Source: Parashewanella sp965200795
GTDB lineage: Bacteria > Pseudomonadota > Gammaproteobacteria > Enterobacterales > Shewanellaceae
Length of the DNA stretch: 64,000 bases
Assembly: GCA_965200795.1 (NCBI GenBank)
Contig: CBDAVB010000026.1
Coordinates: 1 to 64,000, forward strand
Direction: 5' to 3'
Part shown: in pieces, positions 38,401 through 47,001 of the stretch
Numbering within the stretch: position 1 is the stretch's first letter
Layout: every line of letters begins with the position of its first letter
Notes under the pieces: generated by a model
What the model saw: only the letters and a program-made list of their open reading frames with translations
The model's database searches: none
Told to the model about the DNA's origin: nothing
Translations under genes and position numbers: made by a program

Positions 38401-38903
38401 CCGGACAAGGGGGGGGCTTCAACGCCATGATGTGAAGCGTGGCGTTGTGTTTTTTTTGAATTGATTAATTTTTTCAGATTAGCGCGCAGCTGTCGTTTAT
38501 TCTCCGCGAGGGCTGGTTTTGTCATTCGCCCGACTAAATCATCCAAATCTGTATCTGAGACATCCTGAGGCGAGGAATGCGTTAAGCCGGGACTCTCAGA
38601 TCCGGAATTTGTTTCAGCGGCATTTAATTGACTTTCCTTATTTTGAGTTCCATTTGTTACAGTATCTTTGCTGTCTGTTATTACGTATTCTTTCGGACCG
38701 GGACTTACAGCTGTTTTTTGTTCACTGAAAAACGCTTCGATTTGTGGATCTGACGTCAGTTTCGGGCTGTCCGAAGTCCGAACTGTTACGGTGTGCTGAG
38801 AAATAGGGGGAGGTTCATCCTTAGAAACAGTTGAATTGTTTTCGTGATGGTTAACAGAGTCATTAAAGTCTGTTGTTTCTACGTTGCTAGATACTGATGC
38901 CAT
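35403..38903 (-). CDS. Giant coiled-coil protein of unknown function (1166 aa)
   Basis: I do not recognise a family. There is no signal peptide or membrane segment. Residues 1-150 are polar and low in complexity (Ser, Thr, Asp, Pro-rich), with probable helical bundles from 150 to 590. Long Gln/Glu/Lys heptad regions at about 590-700 (ASKRLLDNLVSMRKAKAEQL) and 735-860 (NEQYKQFKEKLTQEAI) look like coiled coils, then a Ser/Ala-rich linker (SKAIAAGASSRHTLSD) and a globular C-terminus of about 260 residues. The architecture of disordered N-terminus plus coiled coils is common in type III or type IV effectors and in cytoskeletal filaments. Neither is proven. The neighbours offer no partner. Confidence 0.55.
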   Translation of the reverse strand: MASVSSNVETTDFNDSVNHHENNSTVSKDEPPPISQHTVTVRTSDSPKLTSDPQIEAFFSEQKTAVSPGPKEYVITDSKDTVTNGTQNKESQLNAAETNSGSESPGLTHSSPQDVSDTDLDDLVGRMTKPALAENKRQLRANLKKLINSKKTQRHASHHGVEAPPLSGDVTFMELSFYNQKSSRLLNETCLYLAKEPNKNIKQALDKVAEEAIKLTNNYKSIHQELLKLLPDNLLLKSGDSDNDAAAYKPLLNLHLETLYDLTKILNAAEGTHIPNAIEITDKNISETEISSSQVVKIFKSKIECGELLCWCLNAMDVIRDLNLSIKCAKTLTIFNRLDDLILKCYQIHLEKSIWYYQLFRRCYAEAQNPGRDEIIEALNGILQNQQPVITGFKGLFLLVNNNGTRCTKQQIVTIIKLNYDICITHFASQNLTMLPEALATLDFAFLYLKHNQSFYFSDPVESATVTSEPYYPINFRENLNFFTRKFELLRIFLQKAGSLCDHQCTPGSEAQQQDQLRKMLTLETVKASIDFSFNCGFMQWIHQQYRQERQTPNSETLKDNQGLLDFLEEEQKASKRLLDNLVSMRKAKAEQLEELQVKLKIAEQTTEQLTQTIEFSERELKTCFKKISVLSQLQTRLAAASDDNDTVTAGTQDICRASPDLSDSDIQAVLLTPEATNQQIIDKLEVIKKQSNDSLNRLSEYLTKLSEERDNRMISERDDRVIFERQRITDEIGIKIADIKKIDEEITDKLTVHQRGKSALDFSRTLHRKQIRKQNKISQLDEEITQSLQSLREKLAKVNEQYKQFKEKLTQEAIQQSEAFCLQLIQELKKEKLKSENKKKNSKAIAAGASSRHTLSDTDDGNAFEQERAAAAEFVKPGDPTQKPAPASVTRKDFNFGQLNELFVRKKNWEGLLSAIKQINADQSKWNARKLLESITLLKNSLKNMDIGHQKNCKMIIEYRLLVIEYTFDVSYKLTENMINCNLFLTSHFRKLDFVTTATAITKEQDVFAAMLIKEWPGKLKEMEDLSSKYLPDIQEQFFLIYQLLEYTEIETQTACEMRECFDFLSAKTTELKQRIQKLSGIQCINFMEFFRKRGDYIKQVHGTVSLKKKTQPVLSMQLIEKAETAERNGRRFVSRIIDELEASTSSYLQLNQEVQAKLIKVKGD

Positions 38904-39036
38904 TACAGATAGGTATCCTTTAAGTTTTATCCCCGCAGCGCGAGGCTTACGAAAATATTTGAGTGATTTGATGCTGTTCGTTCTTTACTAATTAAATCCC
39001 GGTTATATTAAATAACCGCGAGATTCAGAGCTGTGC

Positions 39037-39272
39037 CAGTACTCCGTCCGGTTGCATCTGATGTTTTCAGTGGTTCGCAAGGCGGATTTGCGCGGACGCG
39101 GCTGTTGTATTGCGCGTCAATCAAATCTGTCGCGACCGGATGTCCGCTTTACGATTCACCCGTCGGGCTCAAGGCATCTTCGTCGCACTCCGTTATACCC
39201 TCGTCAGCGCGCCTTAAACCGAACGTTCTGCCTTAAGCTGAAGATAACAGATTCAACCGGACGAAGTACCAG
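39037..39272. repeat. 236-bp MITE-like element (family A)
   Basis: Ends CAGTACTCCGTCCGGTTG and CAACCGGACGAAGTACCAG are inverted repeats; the next bases GATGTTTTCAGTGG recur at 30841 and, inverted, at 47220. The terminus TACTCCGTCC is also the right end of the IS630-like element (GGACGGAGTAC at 16203-16213), so it may move with that transposase. It lies upstream of the 1166-aa gene and of oleA. Confidence 0.7.
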
Positions 39273-39511
39273 TCCCGGAGAAAAAAGTCGCATCTTCTAA
39301 TGTGAATGATAAATATACGCCTTAGATACTGTAAAAAATATAAGCAATCGGCACGGGACAATTAAATTTACTCAGCGGCTGTTCCCCCGGCCGCCCCCGC
39401 AGAAGCCGAAAATTTAAACTCATTAAAGATTAAAATGACGGTTTTTATTGAATATCATCAAAAATCTTGCTCAAATGGCGCATTAATTTGAATTAGTCTG
39501 ATTTTGTTCGC

Positions 39512-40561
39512 ATGAAATATTCCCGGGTTTTCATAAATAGCCTGTCTTATGAACTCGCTCCTGAAGTGGTATCGAGTAAAGATTTAGAGTCTCGTTTAGC
39601 GCCGGTTTATCAGAAGTTTCGTATTCCGGCAGGGCAACTTGCCGCGTTAACGGGAATCAACGAACGTCGTTGGTGGCCGAAAGGGCATCGGGTATCAGAT
39701 GGTGCGATTGCCGCGGCGCGCAAAGCCATTAATGAAACCGGATTTAACGTAAATGAACTTGGCGCTGTCGTTTATACAGGTGTCTGCCGTGATCAACATG
39801 AACCGGCGACAGCGTGCCGGATCGCTTCTGAAATCGGTGTATCAAAGCATACCGCGGTTTACGATATCAGTAACGCCTGCTTAGGTGTGCTTTCTGGCAT
39901 TTTAGATATCGCTAACCGTATTGAGCTTGGCCAGATTAAAGCGGGAATGGTGGTTTCCGCTGAATCGGCCAGAGACATCGTCGACAGCACCATCAAAGAT
40001 ATGCTCGCGGAACCGACAATGCAGAAGTTCGCTTTGTCTCTGGCGACATTAACCGGAAGTTCAGGGGCGATTGCCGTTATTCTCAGCGACGGTAGTTTTG
40101 ATCTGAAAAATCAACGTCAGCACCAGCTGCTCGGCGCTTCTCATTTATCAGCTCCTGAACATCACGAACTTTGCCAGTGGGGGCTTCAGGAAAAAGGCCA
40201 GCACTTATACCGTGAGTTTATGAAAACCGACGCGGTGGCCTTGTTAAAACAAGGCGTTGAACTGGCCAGACATACCTGGGAGCATTTTCTGCGGCAACGT
40301 GACTGGCTGGCCGGGCAGGTTGATAAAGTTATCTGTCACCAGGTGGGCGCGTCTAACCGTAAGCAAGTGCTGTCAGCGCTCAATATTCCGACAGAAAAAG
40401 AGTTTCCCACTTATCAGAAGCTTGGCAATATGGGGACGGTTTCTTTGCCTTTAACGGCTGCGATTGCCCATGAACAGGGGTTTCTGAAAAAAGGCGATCA
40501 AGTGAGCTTTTTAGGAATCGGCAGCGGATTAAACTGCATGATGCTGGGACTAAAATGGTAG
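39512..40561 (+). CDS. oleA: 3-oxoacyl-ACP synthase III-like OleA
   Basis: A 349-residue thiolase-fold enzyme. It condenses two long-chain acyl-CoAs, head to head, to a 2-alkyl-3-ketoacid. The catalytic Cys123 lies in DISNACLGVLSG, His276 in VICHQVGASN and Asn306 in LGNMGTVSLP. The base Glu97 in RDQHEPATA is exactly 26 residues before the Cys, as in the characterised Xanthomonas OleA. It starts the oleABCD unit and overlaps oleB by 7 bases. In Shewanella the product is a polyunsaturated C31 hydrocarbon made from Pfa-type polyenoic chains; no pfa genes are seen here. Confidence 0.93.
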   Translation: MKYSRVFINSLSYELAPEVVSSKDLESRLAPVYQKFRIPAGQLAALTGINERRWWPKGHRVSDGAIAAARKAINETGFNVNELGAVVYTGVCRDQHEPATACRIASEIGVSKHTAVYDISNACLGVLSGILDIANRIELGQIKAGMVVSAESARDIVDSTIKDMLAEPTMQKFALSLATLTGSSGAIAVILSDGSFDLKNQRQHQLLGASHLSAPEHHELCQWGLQEKGQHLYREFMKTDAVALLKQGVELARHTWEHFLRQRDWLAGQVDKVICHQVGASNRKQVLSALNIPTEKEFPTYQKLGNMGTVSLPLTAAIAHEQGFLKKGDQVSFLGIGSGLNCMMLGLKW

Positions 40562-41469
40562 ACGCGGAAAAACTGTCGGCATTGCTGCCCTTCAAAGGTT
40601 ATTTTTTTGAGCGTAACGGCTTAAAACAGCATTATTTAAATCAGGGAAGCGGTGAGCCCGTGGTCATGGTTCACGGTAACCCGAGCTGGTGTTATTACTA
40701 TCGTAACCTGGTCGGGCGGTTGCGGCGGCAATATCAGTGTATTGTGCCGGATCATATCGGTTGCGGTTTATCTGATAAGCCGGGCGACTTAGATTATGAT
40801 TATACCCTTGAAAGTCGAATTAATGATTTAGAGGCCTTACTTGACCACCTTGAGGTTAACGAGAGCATAACTTTAGTGTTGCATGACTGGGGCGGAATGA
40901 TTGGTATGGGATACGCGGCTCGTTATCCTGAGCGTATTAAGCGTTTGGTCATTCTCAATACGGCCGCGTTTCATCTCCCGGAATCAAAGCCCTTGCCGCC
41001 GGCGTTATGGCTATGCCGGAACACCTTGCTCGGCAGTGTTCTCGTCCGGGGTTTTAACGTATTTTCATCCGCGGCGTCTTATGTCGGCGTTAAACGTCAG
41101 CCGATGGCGAAACAGATTCGTGAAGCCTATGTAGCGCCGTTTAACTCCTGGGCAAACAGAATATCAACCTTACGTTTTGTGCAAGATATTCCGCTGAAAC
41201 CTGAAGATAGAAATTATCAGTTCGTTTCTGATATCGCGGCGAGTTTAGACAAGTTCAGACAGACACCGGCATTGATTTGCTGGGGACTGCAGGATTTTGT
41301 ATTCGACAAGCATTTTTTAGCTGAGTGGAAAACTCGTTTGCCGCAGGCGGAAATTCATGAGTTTGATGATTGCGGTCATTATATTCTGGAAGACGCGGGT
41401 GATGAAGTCATCGCGACTATTTCAGAATTTATGACGCGGTCCGCCGGAGCCGAGCAGCTGAATGTCTGA
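40555..41469 (+). CDS. oleB: Beta-lactone decarboxylase OleB
   Basis: A 304-residue alpha/beta-hydrolase of the haloalkane dehalogenase type. The oxyanion segment HGNPSWCYYYRNL, the nucleophile Asp111 in VLHDWGGMIGMGYA and His275 in DDCGHYILED are present, as expected of OleB. It decarboxylates the cis-beta-lactone to the cis-olefin. The start ATG lies inside the end of oleA and its stop overlaps oleC by 8 bases, which points to coupled translation. In bacteria with this cluster OleB, OleC and OleD assemble into one complex; that is known biology, not seen here. Confidence 0.92.
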   Translation: MVDAEKLSALLPFKGYFFERNGLKQHYLNQGSGEPVVMVHGNPSWCYYYRNLVGRLRRQYQCIVPDHIGCGLSDKPGDLDYDYTLESRINDLEALLDHLEVNESITLVLHDWGGMIGMGYAARYPERIKRLVILNTAAFHLPESKPLPPALWLCRNTLLGSVLVRGFNVFSSAASYVGVKRQPMAKQIREAYVAPFNSWANRISTLRFVQDIPLKPEDRNYQFVSDIAASLDKFRQTPALICWGLQDFVFDKHFLAEWKTRLPQAEIHEFDDCGHYILEDAGDEVIATISEFMTRSAGAEQLNV

Positions 41470-43156
41470 GATTCAATCCCGAAAGTCTTTCAATTTATGC
41501 CGTCATTTAGTGGCGGCCGCTGAAAGCCGCCCTCAGGAACTGGCTGTCTCGATTCAGAGGTTCGTCAAAGGCAATTATCAATATCAGGAGTTAACCTTTC
41601 AGCAGCTTGAGCGGCAAAGTAACCGAATTGCTAACGCCCTGATAGATTCGGGGTTAGAACCGGGCATGAAAGCGGTGCTAATGGTCACTCCGAGTATTGA
41701 GTTCTTTCAGTTAACCTTCGCGCTTTTTAAAACAGGGATCATTCCGGTTATTGTCGATCCGGGTATGGGACTGAAAAACTTAACGCAATGTTTTGCTGAG
41801 TCTCAGCCCGATGCTTTTATCGGTATTCCCAGAGCGCATATCGCGAGAAGATTAGCGGGCTGGGGAAAAGATTCGGTTAAGATAAACATTAATGTTGACG
41901 CTCCTGTCGATAACCCGAAGTTATCCGGCTTACAACGGCTTGTTACCGGCGGCACCAATTTATCCGCTTTACTGAAACATCAGCGCTCAACTGAGTTCTC
42001 AATAAAACAATTTTCTGCCGATGACATGTGCGCCATTTTGTTTACCAGCGGCAGCACGGGTGTCCCGAAAGGCGTGGTATACAGCCACAGAATGTTTGAA
42101 GCGCAAATTACGGCGCTTAAAAATGACTACCAAATTCAGAATGGTGAACGAGATCTGGCGACTTTCCCGCTGTTTTCTTTATTCGGGCCCGCACTCGGTA
42201 TGGCGTCAATCGTTCCGGATATGGACGCCAGCAAGCCGATTACCGCCGACCCGGAACATATCTTTGCCGCCATAGAAAAATATCAGTGCTCTAATATGTT
42301 TGTTAACCCCGCGTTGTTGGATGTGGCGGGTAAAGCCGGAAGCGCAAATAAGCACAAACTGCCTTCGGTAAGACGAGTTATCTCCGCCGGCGCGCCCGTG
42401 ACTATTGAGGCGATTGAACGCTTTTCAGCCATGCTCAATGATGGCGCGCAAGTGCTGAATTCTTACGGTGCGACTGAGTCATTGCCAATATCGAAACTTG
42501 CCGGTAACGCTCTGTTTGAGACAGCCGCGAAAACAGATTCCGGTGCGGGGATTTGTGTCGGATACCCGATTGAAGGTGTGGAAATCGCCATTATCAGAAT
42601 CACCGAAAACCGTATTTCACGCTGGGATGACTCGCTGGCATTGCCGGCAAATCAAATCGGTGAGATTGTGGTGGCGGGTGATATAGTAAACCAGGCTTAT
42701 TATCAAAGAGTATCAGCGACTGAGCGGGCTAAGATATTTGACGGTCAGTCAGGCCGGATGCGCCACAGAATGGGGGATCTCGGATACATTGATGATATTG
42801 GTCGTCTGTGGATGTGCGGACGTAAAGCGCACCGGGTAGAAACGGGATCAAAGGTCTATTACTCGATACCATGCGAGCGCATTTTTAATGTTCATCCGCA
42901 AGTTAAACGATCAGCTTTAGTTGCTGTAACTGTTGCCGGTAAAACAGCGCCTTTAGTTTGTTTGGAGCTGAATAAAGACATCGCTTGCTCTAACTCAAAA
43001 ACGCTTTATGCTGAGCTGACGGCTATGGCTGAGAAATATAAACAAACCCAAGGCATTACGCACTTTTTGAATCATGACGGTTTCCCCGTGGATGTGCGTC
43101 ATAATGCTAAGATTTTCCGTGAAAAACTCGCCGTCTGGGCTCAAAAACGAGTATAA
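41462..43156 (+). CDS. oleC: Beta-lactone synthetase OleC
   Basis: A 564-residue AMP-binding enzyme of the acyl-CoA synthetase superfamily. The ATP-binding loop is AILFTSGSTGVPKGVVYSHR, followed by VISAGAPVTIEAIERF, VLNSYGATESLP, a conserved GYPIEGVEIAII and MGDLGYIDDIGRLWMCGRK at the domain junction. It uses ATP to turn the 2-alkyl-3-hydroxy acid made by OleD into a beta-lactone, which OleB then decarboxylates. Its length and position after oleB are typical. No signal peptide is present. Confidence 0.93.
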   Translation: MSEIQSRKSFNLCRHLVAAAESRPQELAVSIQRFVKGNYQYQELTFQQLERQSNRIANALIDSGLEPGMKAVLMVTPSIEFFQLTFALFKTGIIPVIVDPGMGLKNLTQCFAESQPDAFIGIPRAHIARRLAGWGKDSVKININVDAPVDNPKLSGLQRLVTGGTNLSALLKHQRSTEFSIKQFSADDMCAILFTSGSTGVPKGVVYSHRMFEAQITALKNDYQIQNGERDLATFPLFSLFGPALGMASIVPDMDASKPITADPEHIFAAIEKYQCSNMFVNPALLDVAGKAGSANKHKLPSVRRVISAGAPVTIEAIERFSAMLNDGAQVLNSYGATESLPISKLAGNALFETAAKTDSGAGICVGYPIEGVEIAIIRITENRISRWDDSLALPANQIGEIVVAGDIVNQAYYQRVSATERAKIFDGQSGRMRHRMGDLGYIDDIGRLWMCGRKAHRVETGSKVYYSIPCERIFNVHPQVKRSALVAVTVAGKTAPLVCLELNKDIACSNSKTLYAELTAMAEKYKQTQGITHFLNHDGFPVDVRHNAKIFREKLAVWAQKRV

Positions 43157-43159
43157 GAA

Positions 43160-44209
43160 ATGCAGCTACATTCGCTTGAACAACAAGCTGTTGAACAACT
43201 GGCGTCAAAAGTAAATCACGTATTTATTACCGGTGCCGGCGGTTTTTTAGGTAAAGCGATTACCAGAAGACTGGTTTGCGCCGGAATCAAAATCACCGGA
43301 TTCGCAAGAGGGTATTACCCTGAGCTAGAAAAGCTCGGTGTTAAAATGATTCAGGGTGACTTAGCTGAAGAGCGAGCTGTCGTTAACGCTGTGGCGGGTT
43401 GTGATCTTGTTTTTCATGTGGCTTCGAAAGCGGGCGTATGGGGCAGCCGGAATGATTACTTTAAGCCGAATGTCGAAGGCGCCGCGAACATTATCAAAGC
43501 TTGTAAAGTTCACGGTATCAGATATTGCGTTTACACCAGTACCCCAAGCGTGACTTTTAACGGCGAAGATGAAAATGGTATCGATGAAAAAACACCTCAC
43601 GCGTCAGGTTTCCTGAATTATTACGCTCAATCAAAATCGATTGCCGAACGTTTGATTTTAGGTGCCAGCAAAGGCGACTTAAAAACGGTGGCTTTGAGAC
43701 CTCACTTAATCTGGGGGCCGGAAGACCCGCATCTCGTTCCGAGAGTGTTAGCGAGAGGCGAAGCGGGGCGGTTAAAGCTGGTGGGCAAACAAGATAAACT
43801 TGTTGACACCATTTATATCGATAACGCCGCCTACGCTCATATACTCGCCGCCGGTGAGTTAACGGCGCGACACTCAAAATGTGCCGGCAAACCCTATTTT
43901 TTGAGTAATGACGAACCTATCGCGATGGCCGAGATGCTTAACCTTATTCTGGCTTGTAAGGGATTGCCGCAAGTCAGCGAACGCATACCGGTCTCCGTGG
44001 CGTATTGCGCCGGAGCAATGCTTGAGGGTATTTATAAGCTATTAGGTAAACAAGATGAACCGATAATGACTCGTTTTGTTGCCAGGCAATTATCCTGCAG
44101 CCATTACTTTGATATTTCAGCGGCTAAAAATGATTTTAACTATCAGCCTCTGGTTTCTATTGAGCAGGGTATGAAAGTTTTAAAGCAAAGCTTAAGTACC
44201 GGACTATAA
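43160..44209 (+). CDS. oleD: 2-alkyl-3-oxoalkanoate reductase OleD
   Basis: A 349-residue NADPH-dependent short-chain dehydrogenase. The Rossmann motif FITGAGGFLGKAITRRL opens the protein, and the catalytic Tyr and Lys are in YYAQSKSIAERL with Ser/Thr in CVYTSTPSVTF. It reduces the OleA product to the hydroxy acid used by OleC. It starts 4 bases after oleC. The last 18 bases around its stop are repeated at 46984-47001, beyond the inserted elements. Confidence 0.93.
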   Translation: MQLHSLEQQAVEQLASKVNHVFITGAGGFLGKAITRRLVCAGIKITGFARGYYPELEKLGVKMIQGDLAEERAVVNAVAGCDLVFHVASKAGVWGSRNDYFKPNVEGAANIIKACKVHGIRYCVYTSTPSVTFNGEDENGIDEKTPHASGFLNYYAQSKSIAERLILGASKGDLKTVALRPHLIWGPEDPHLVPRVLARGEAGRLKLVGKQDKLVDTIYIDNAAYAHILAAGELTARHSKCAGKPYFLSNDEPIAMAEMLNLILACKGLPQVSERIPVSVAYCAGAMLEGIYKLLGKQDEPIMTRFVARQLSCSHYFDISAAKNDFNYQPLVSIEQGMKVLKQSLSTGL

Positions 44210-44483
44210 GTAGTCGGCCATGAAAAACATCTAACATTCTGATCGCTAATAAAATATAGCTATTTGATACATTCAATTTCGACCAGAAATGATATAGTTA
44301 ACCTATGGTTTCTGGTCGTTTTGGGTGCTAAAAATGCTCAAAGAAAGCCCGTCAAATTTACCTCACGACAGTCTGTTTAATATCACAGACCAACTTCTGC
44401 AAACTCACCCTTTACTCATTTTAGCTAATGCCTTTGATTGGCGAGCGTTGGAAGAAGAGTTCAAGCCGTTATACAAAAAATTA

Positions 44484-44638
44484 GTAACCATTCACCGAGC
44501 CCGTATTGACTTTTCAGAGAAACAGTGAAACCGACTGCAGAATGGTACTTGCCTCACAAAAAACGTGAGGTGGTTATAGTTACAAATGTTAATAAGCGGG
44601 TGTTTGCAATTGTCAATACCCCTTTGGTGAATGCTTAC
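44484..44638. mobile_element. 155-bp IS66-type MITE with 8-bp duplication
   Basis: Ends GTAACCATTCACC and GGTGAATGCTTAC are near-perfect inverted repeats resembling IS66 termini (GTAAG start). AAAAATTA lies directly on both sides (44476-44483 and 44639-44646); uninterrupted IS5-like copies have it once. Eight bases is the IS66 duplication length. There are no genes inside. Confidence 0.75.
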
Positions 44639-44646
44639 AAAAATTA

Positions 44647-45991
44647 GGCTCTTCGTCGTTTCATATGGATTTGAGTAGATCTGATACAGGGCTAGCAATC
44701 ATAAAAATCATGGTAATAAATGTTCCTGTATTACGATACCCTCTGGCTCGTGCTCTAGCCGCTTGAAATAGACTATTTAAACCTTCCATACGAGCATTCG
44801 TATAAGTGGATGACCAGCGCTGTAAAATTCTCTCTGCATGCCTTTCCACAGTTGCAAGTGCTTTTCGAACGGGTTCTAACATCTCAATATCACCCAACTG
44901 CTCTTTTGCAAAATTAATGAAATACGTCAGCCTCCAGCGTGCAGCATGAGCGGTTTCAGCTTGACGTATCCACCTAAGTTGTTCCTTAATCCGCCAAGCT
45001 GTTGCTGTATTCAGGTCGCTGGATTCTAGCTCTGCAAGTGCTTCTTTTTGTTTCCCAGTAAATGAGCCATCTGCATTTTTTAGTACTGCCCAGCGCAGGC
45101 TCTTTGGATGCGGTTGGATTTTTCTCTCCGTTTTACGTACTTCATCAACCGCTTTAGTAAACAGTTGCACAACATGGAACCAATCAACCGTTACGTTAGC
45201 ATCCGGGAACTCTTCCTCTGTTGCTGACAGAAAGGCTCTTGACATATCACACACGACTTCAAGTACATTATCTGCTTTGCCTTGATGCTCTGTCAGAAAG
45301 GACTTAAATCGCTTAACGGTTTCCTTACCTTTTCCGGGCGTAGCGAACACAACAGGCTTGTCTTTCTTGTCCATATCAATGAAAACAGTAACATAGTTGT
45401 GGCCACGTTTAGCCGCCGTTTCATCGAATCCAATAGCTTTAAGTGCTGACAAGTCCATCAATGCTAATGCCTTGCTGACGTAGTGTTTGATGATGCGCCA
45501 AATACGTTTGTCACGAATTCCAACATATTCAGCACATGCCTTAACCGGCATTTCACGAGCCGGTACCAATACAGATTGTTCGAACAATAACGTGAATTTA
45601 CTACCCGCTCTCGCCCAAGGGACATTGACACGCTTAACGCCATGCTCAGCACATCGAGTTCTCGGGACGTTTGCTTTGATATAACAGTGATGCTGAAAGA
45701 AATTGAGATGACGCCAAGTCAGCGATTTAAAGTCATGTGCCGGACAAGCTTTTGAGCAAGTCGGGCAGGGATACAAGCTTCCTCGTTCAGCTTCAATTTC
45801 GAGAACAAGTTCATTAGGTGAGGCTAATATATCCAGGTGTTGGTTAACCAACTTCCAAGGCGCTTCTATACCAAGGCCGAGCATCAAAACTTGATTTCCA
45901 TCCATGTATTTACTTCCAACTCTTGACTGCAAAACTGGGTTTATTATCTCAGAAATAAATCCATTAAATCCACACTAAACGACGAAGAGCC
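44647..45991 (-). mobile_element. ISL3-family element
   Basis: Ends GGCTCTTCGTCGTTTC and AAACGACGAAGAGCC are inverted; the 1345-bp element carries one intact transposase. No flanking 8-bp duplication is visible, because the right side joins a truncated IS630-like element rather than the rest of the IS5-like target. Confidence 0.85.
44661..45932 (-). CDS. ISL3-family transposase
   Basis: A 423-residue, apparently intact protein. The N-terminal zinc-binding region is LYPCPTCSKACPAHDF and RTRCAEHGVKRVN, followed by a helix-turn-helix-like region and the DDE domain (AIGFDETAAKRGHNYVTVFID; VVCDMSRAFLSATEEEFP; then VDWFHVVQLF). The C-terminal block RMEGLNSLFQAARARARGYRN is a hallmark of ISL3 enzymes. 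It performs transposition of its own element and is one of the few likely functional transposases in the window. Confidence 0.88.
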   Translation of the reverse strand: MQSRVGSKYMDGNQVLMLGLGIEAPWKLVNQHLDILASPNELVLEIEAERGSLYPCPTCSKACPAHDFKSLTWRHLNFFQHHCYIKANVPRTRCAEHGVKRVNVPWARAGSKFTLLFEQSVLVPAREMPVKACAEYVGIRDKRIWRIIKHYVSKALALMDLSALKAIGFDETAAKRGHNYVTVFIDMDKKDKPVVFATPGKGKETVKRFKSFLTEHQGKADNVLEVVCDMSRAFLSATEEEFPDANVTVDWFHVVQLFTKAVDEVRKTERKIQPHPKSLRWAVLKNADGSFTGKQKEALAELESSDLNTATAWRIKEQLRWIRQAETAHAARWRLTYFINFAKEQLGDIEMLEPVRKALATVERHAERILQRWSSTYTNARMEGLNSLFQAARARARGYRNTGTFITMIFMIASPVSDLLKSI

Positions 45992-46633
45992 ACTAAAGGA
46001 CGCTTGGGATCGTAAGGAAGTTTATAGAGTTCTAATATATCTTCCATAGCGCTCACGAAGGCAGCGTTTTCCTCTTCAGGTATACACCACTCTTCTTTAA
46101 GCCAGGGTTTAAGTTCGTTTTTTTTAACGCATAATGAACAGAGGTTCTCGATATGCTATCGACATATTTGAGTTCAATCATCTTGTCTCTAAGAAGATTT
46201 AATGTCCAACGGCAACGTCCTTCCGGAGACGCAGAGCAGGTCAGCGCAATTAGGTGTGCTTCGGCTTCACCATCCATTATGCGTCTGCGGCCTTGATGGC
46301 TGTGTTTGCTATTAACAGCGACTTCTAATCCTTCCTCGACAAAACGCTTTCTGAGGCTCGTTACTGCAAGTGGTGAGATGTTTAGCGCCTTAGCAATCTG
46401 TTGATTGGTCAGTGGCGAATTATTCTCATCAATAGCAAGTAAAATTTGGGCGTGTCGTTTCTTATGTTGAGCAACACGTGGTTTCTTCTGCTTTATCAAA
46501 GCTTCAAGCATTGAACGCTCTTCATTACTCAAACGGACATGGTATTTAATCCTCATAACAGCTCCTGTATTCGTTGTGTTCAGGAACTGTTAGGATAAAC
46601 TATCAGGCCATTATTTGCTTTTGAATGGACTAC
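45992..46633 (-). mobile_element. Truncated IS630-like element (same kind as 14738-16213)
   Basis: On the minus strand it starts GTAGTCCATTCAAAAGC (46633), next to TA at 46634-46635, and matches the other copy until 45992, inside TCCTTTAGT, where the ISL3 element begins. About the last 830 bp are gone. Confidence 0.85.
46053..46556 (-). pseudogene. IS630-like transposase, first frame only
   Basis: 167 residues virtually identical to the first frame at 14815-15318, including the A8 run (46123-46130 as T8) that would direct -1 frameshifting. The DDE half downstream is lost at 45992, so no active transposase can be made. The helix-turn-helix half could still bind element ends. That is speculative. 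Confidence 0.8.
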
Positions 46634-47001
46634 TAGTCGGCCATTAAAACGGGACTCGCAAGCAAAGAGAAAACGCAAAAGTGAACTCTGTAAAAAACGG
46701 GCAACAATTGAACCAGTAATCGGGCATTTGAAGAGTGATTTTAGGCTCTGTAAGAACTGGTTAAAGGGCAGTGTTGGCGACTCAATAAACCTTCTAATGG
46801 CTGCGTGTGCCTGGAACCTGAGAAAGTGGTTAGCCATTTTCTTTTTGCTCGAAAAAGATGGTGAGTTTTGGCTATTTTGTAGTGAAATTGATGCGAAATA
46901 TAAGAAATGTTGCTTTTGGGTACAGCTCTGAATTTTGCGTAAATCAGATGCCGTACATTTTAAATCTTGAAGTTATGTTTTTCAGTACCGGACTATAAGT
47001 A

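Larger units (their letters stand above)
44213..46990 (+). mobile_element. IS5-like element, copy 3, shredded by later insertions
   Basis: Its left arm (44213-44483) and right arm (46637-46990) match copies 1 and 2. The middle is replaced by a 155-bp IS66-type MITE, a complete ISL3 element and a truncated IS630-like element. The 18-bp AGTACCGGACTATAAGTA flanks both sides (44195-44212 and 46984-47001). This is longer than the element's 6-bp duplication and replaces its normal right end, so something beyond simple insertion happened. An additional G near 44321 frameshifts the left arm. Confidence 0.75.

Noticed and set aside
39033..39300. Two overlapping ORFs of 67 and 82 residues
   Set aside because: They lie inside the family A MITE and are present only because it lacks stops in those frames.
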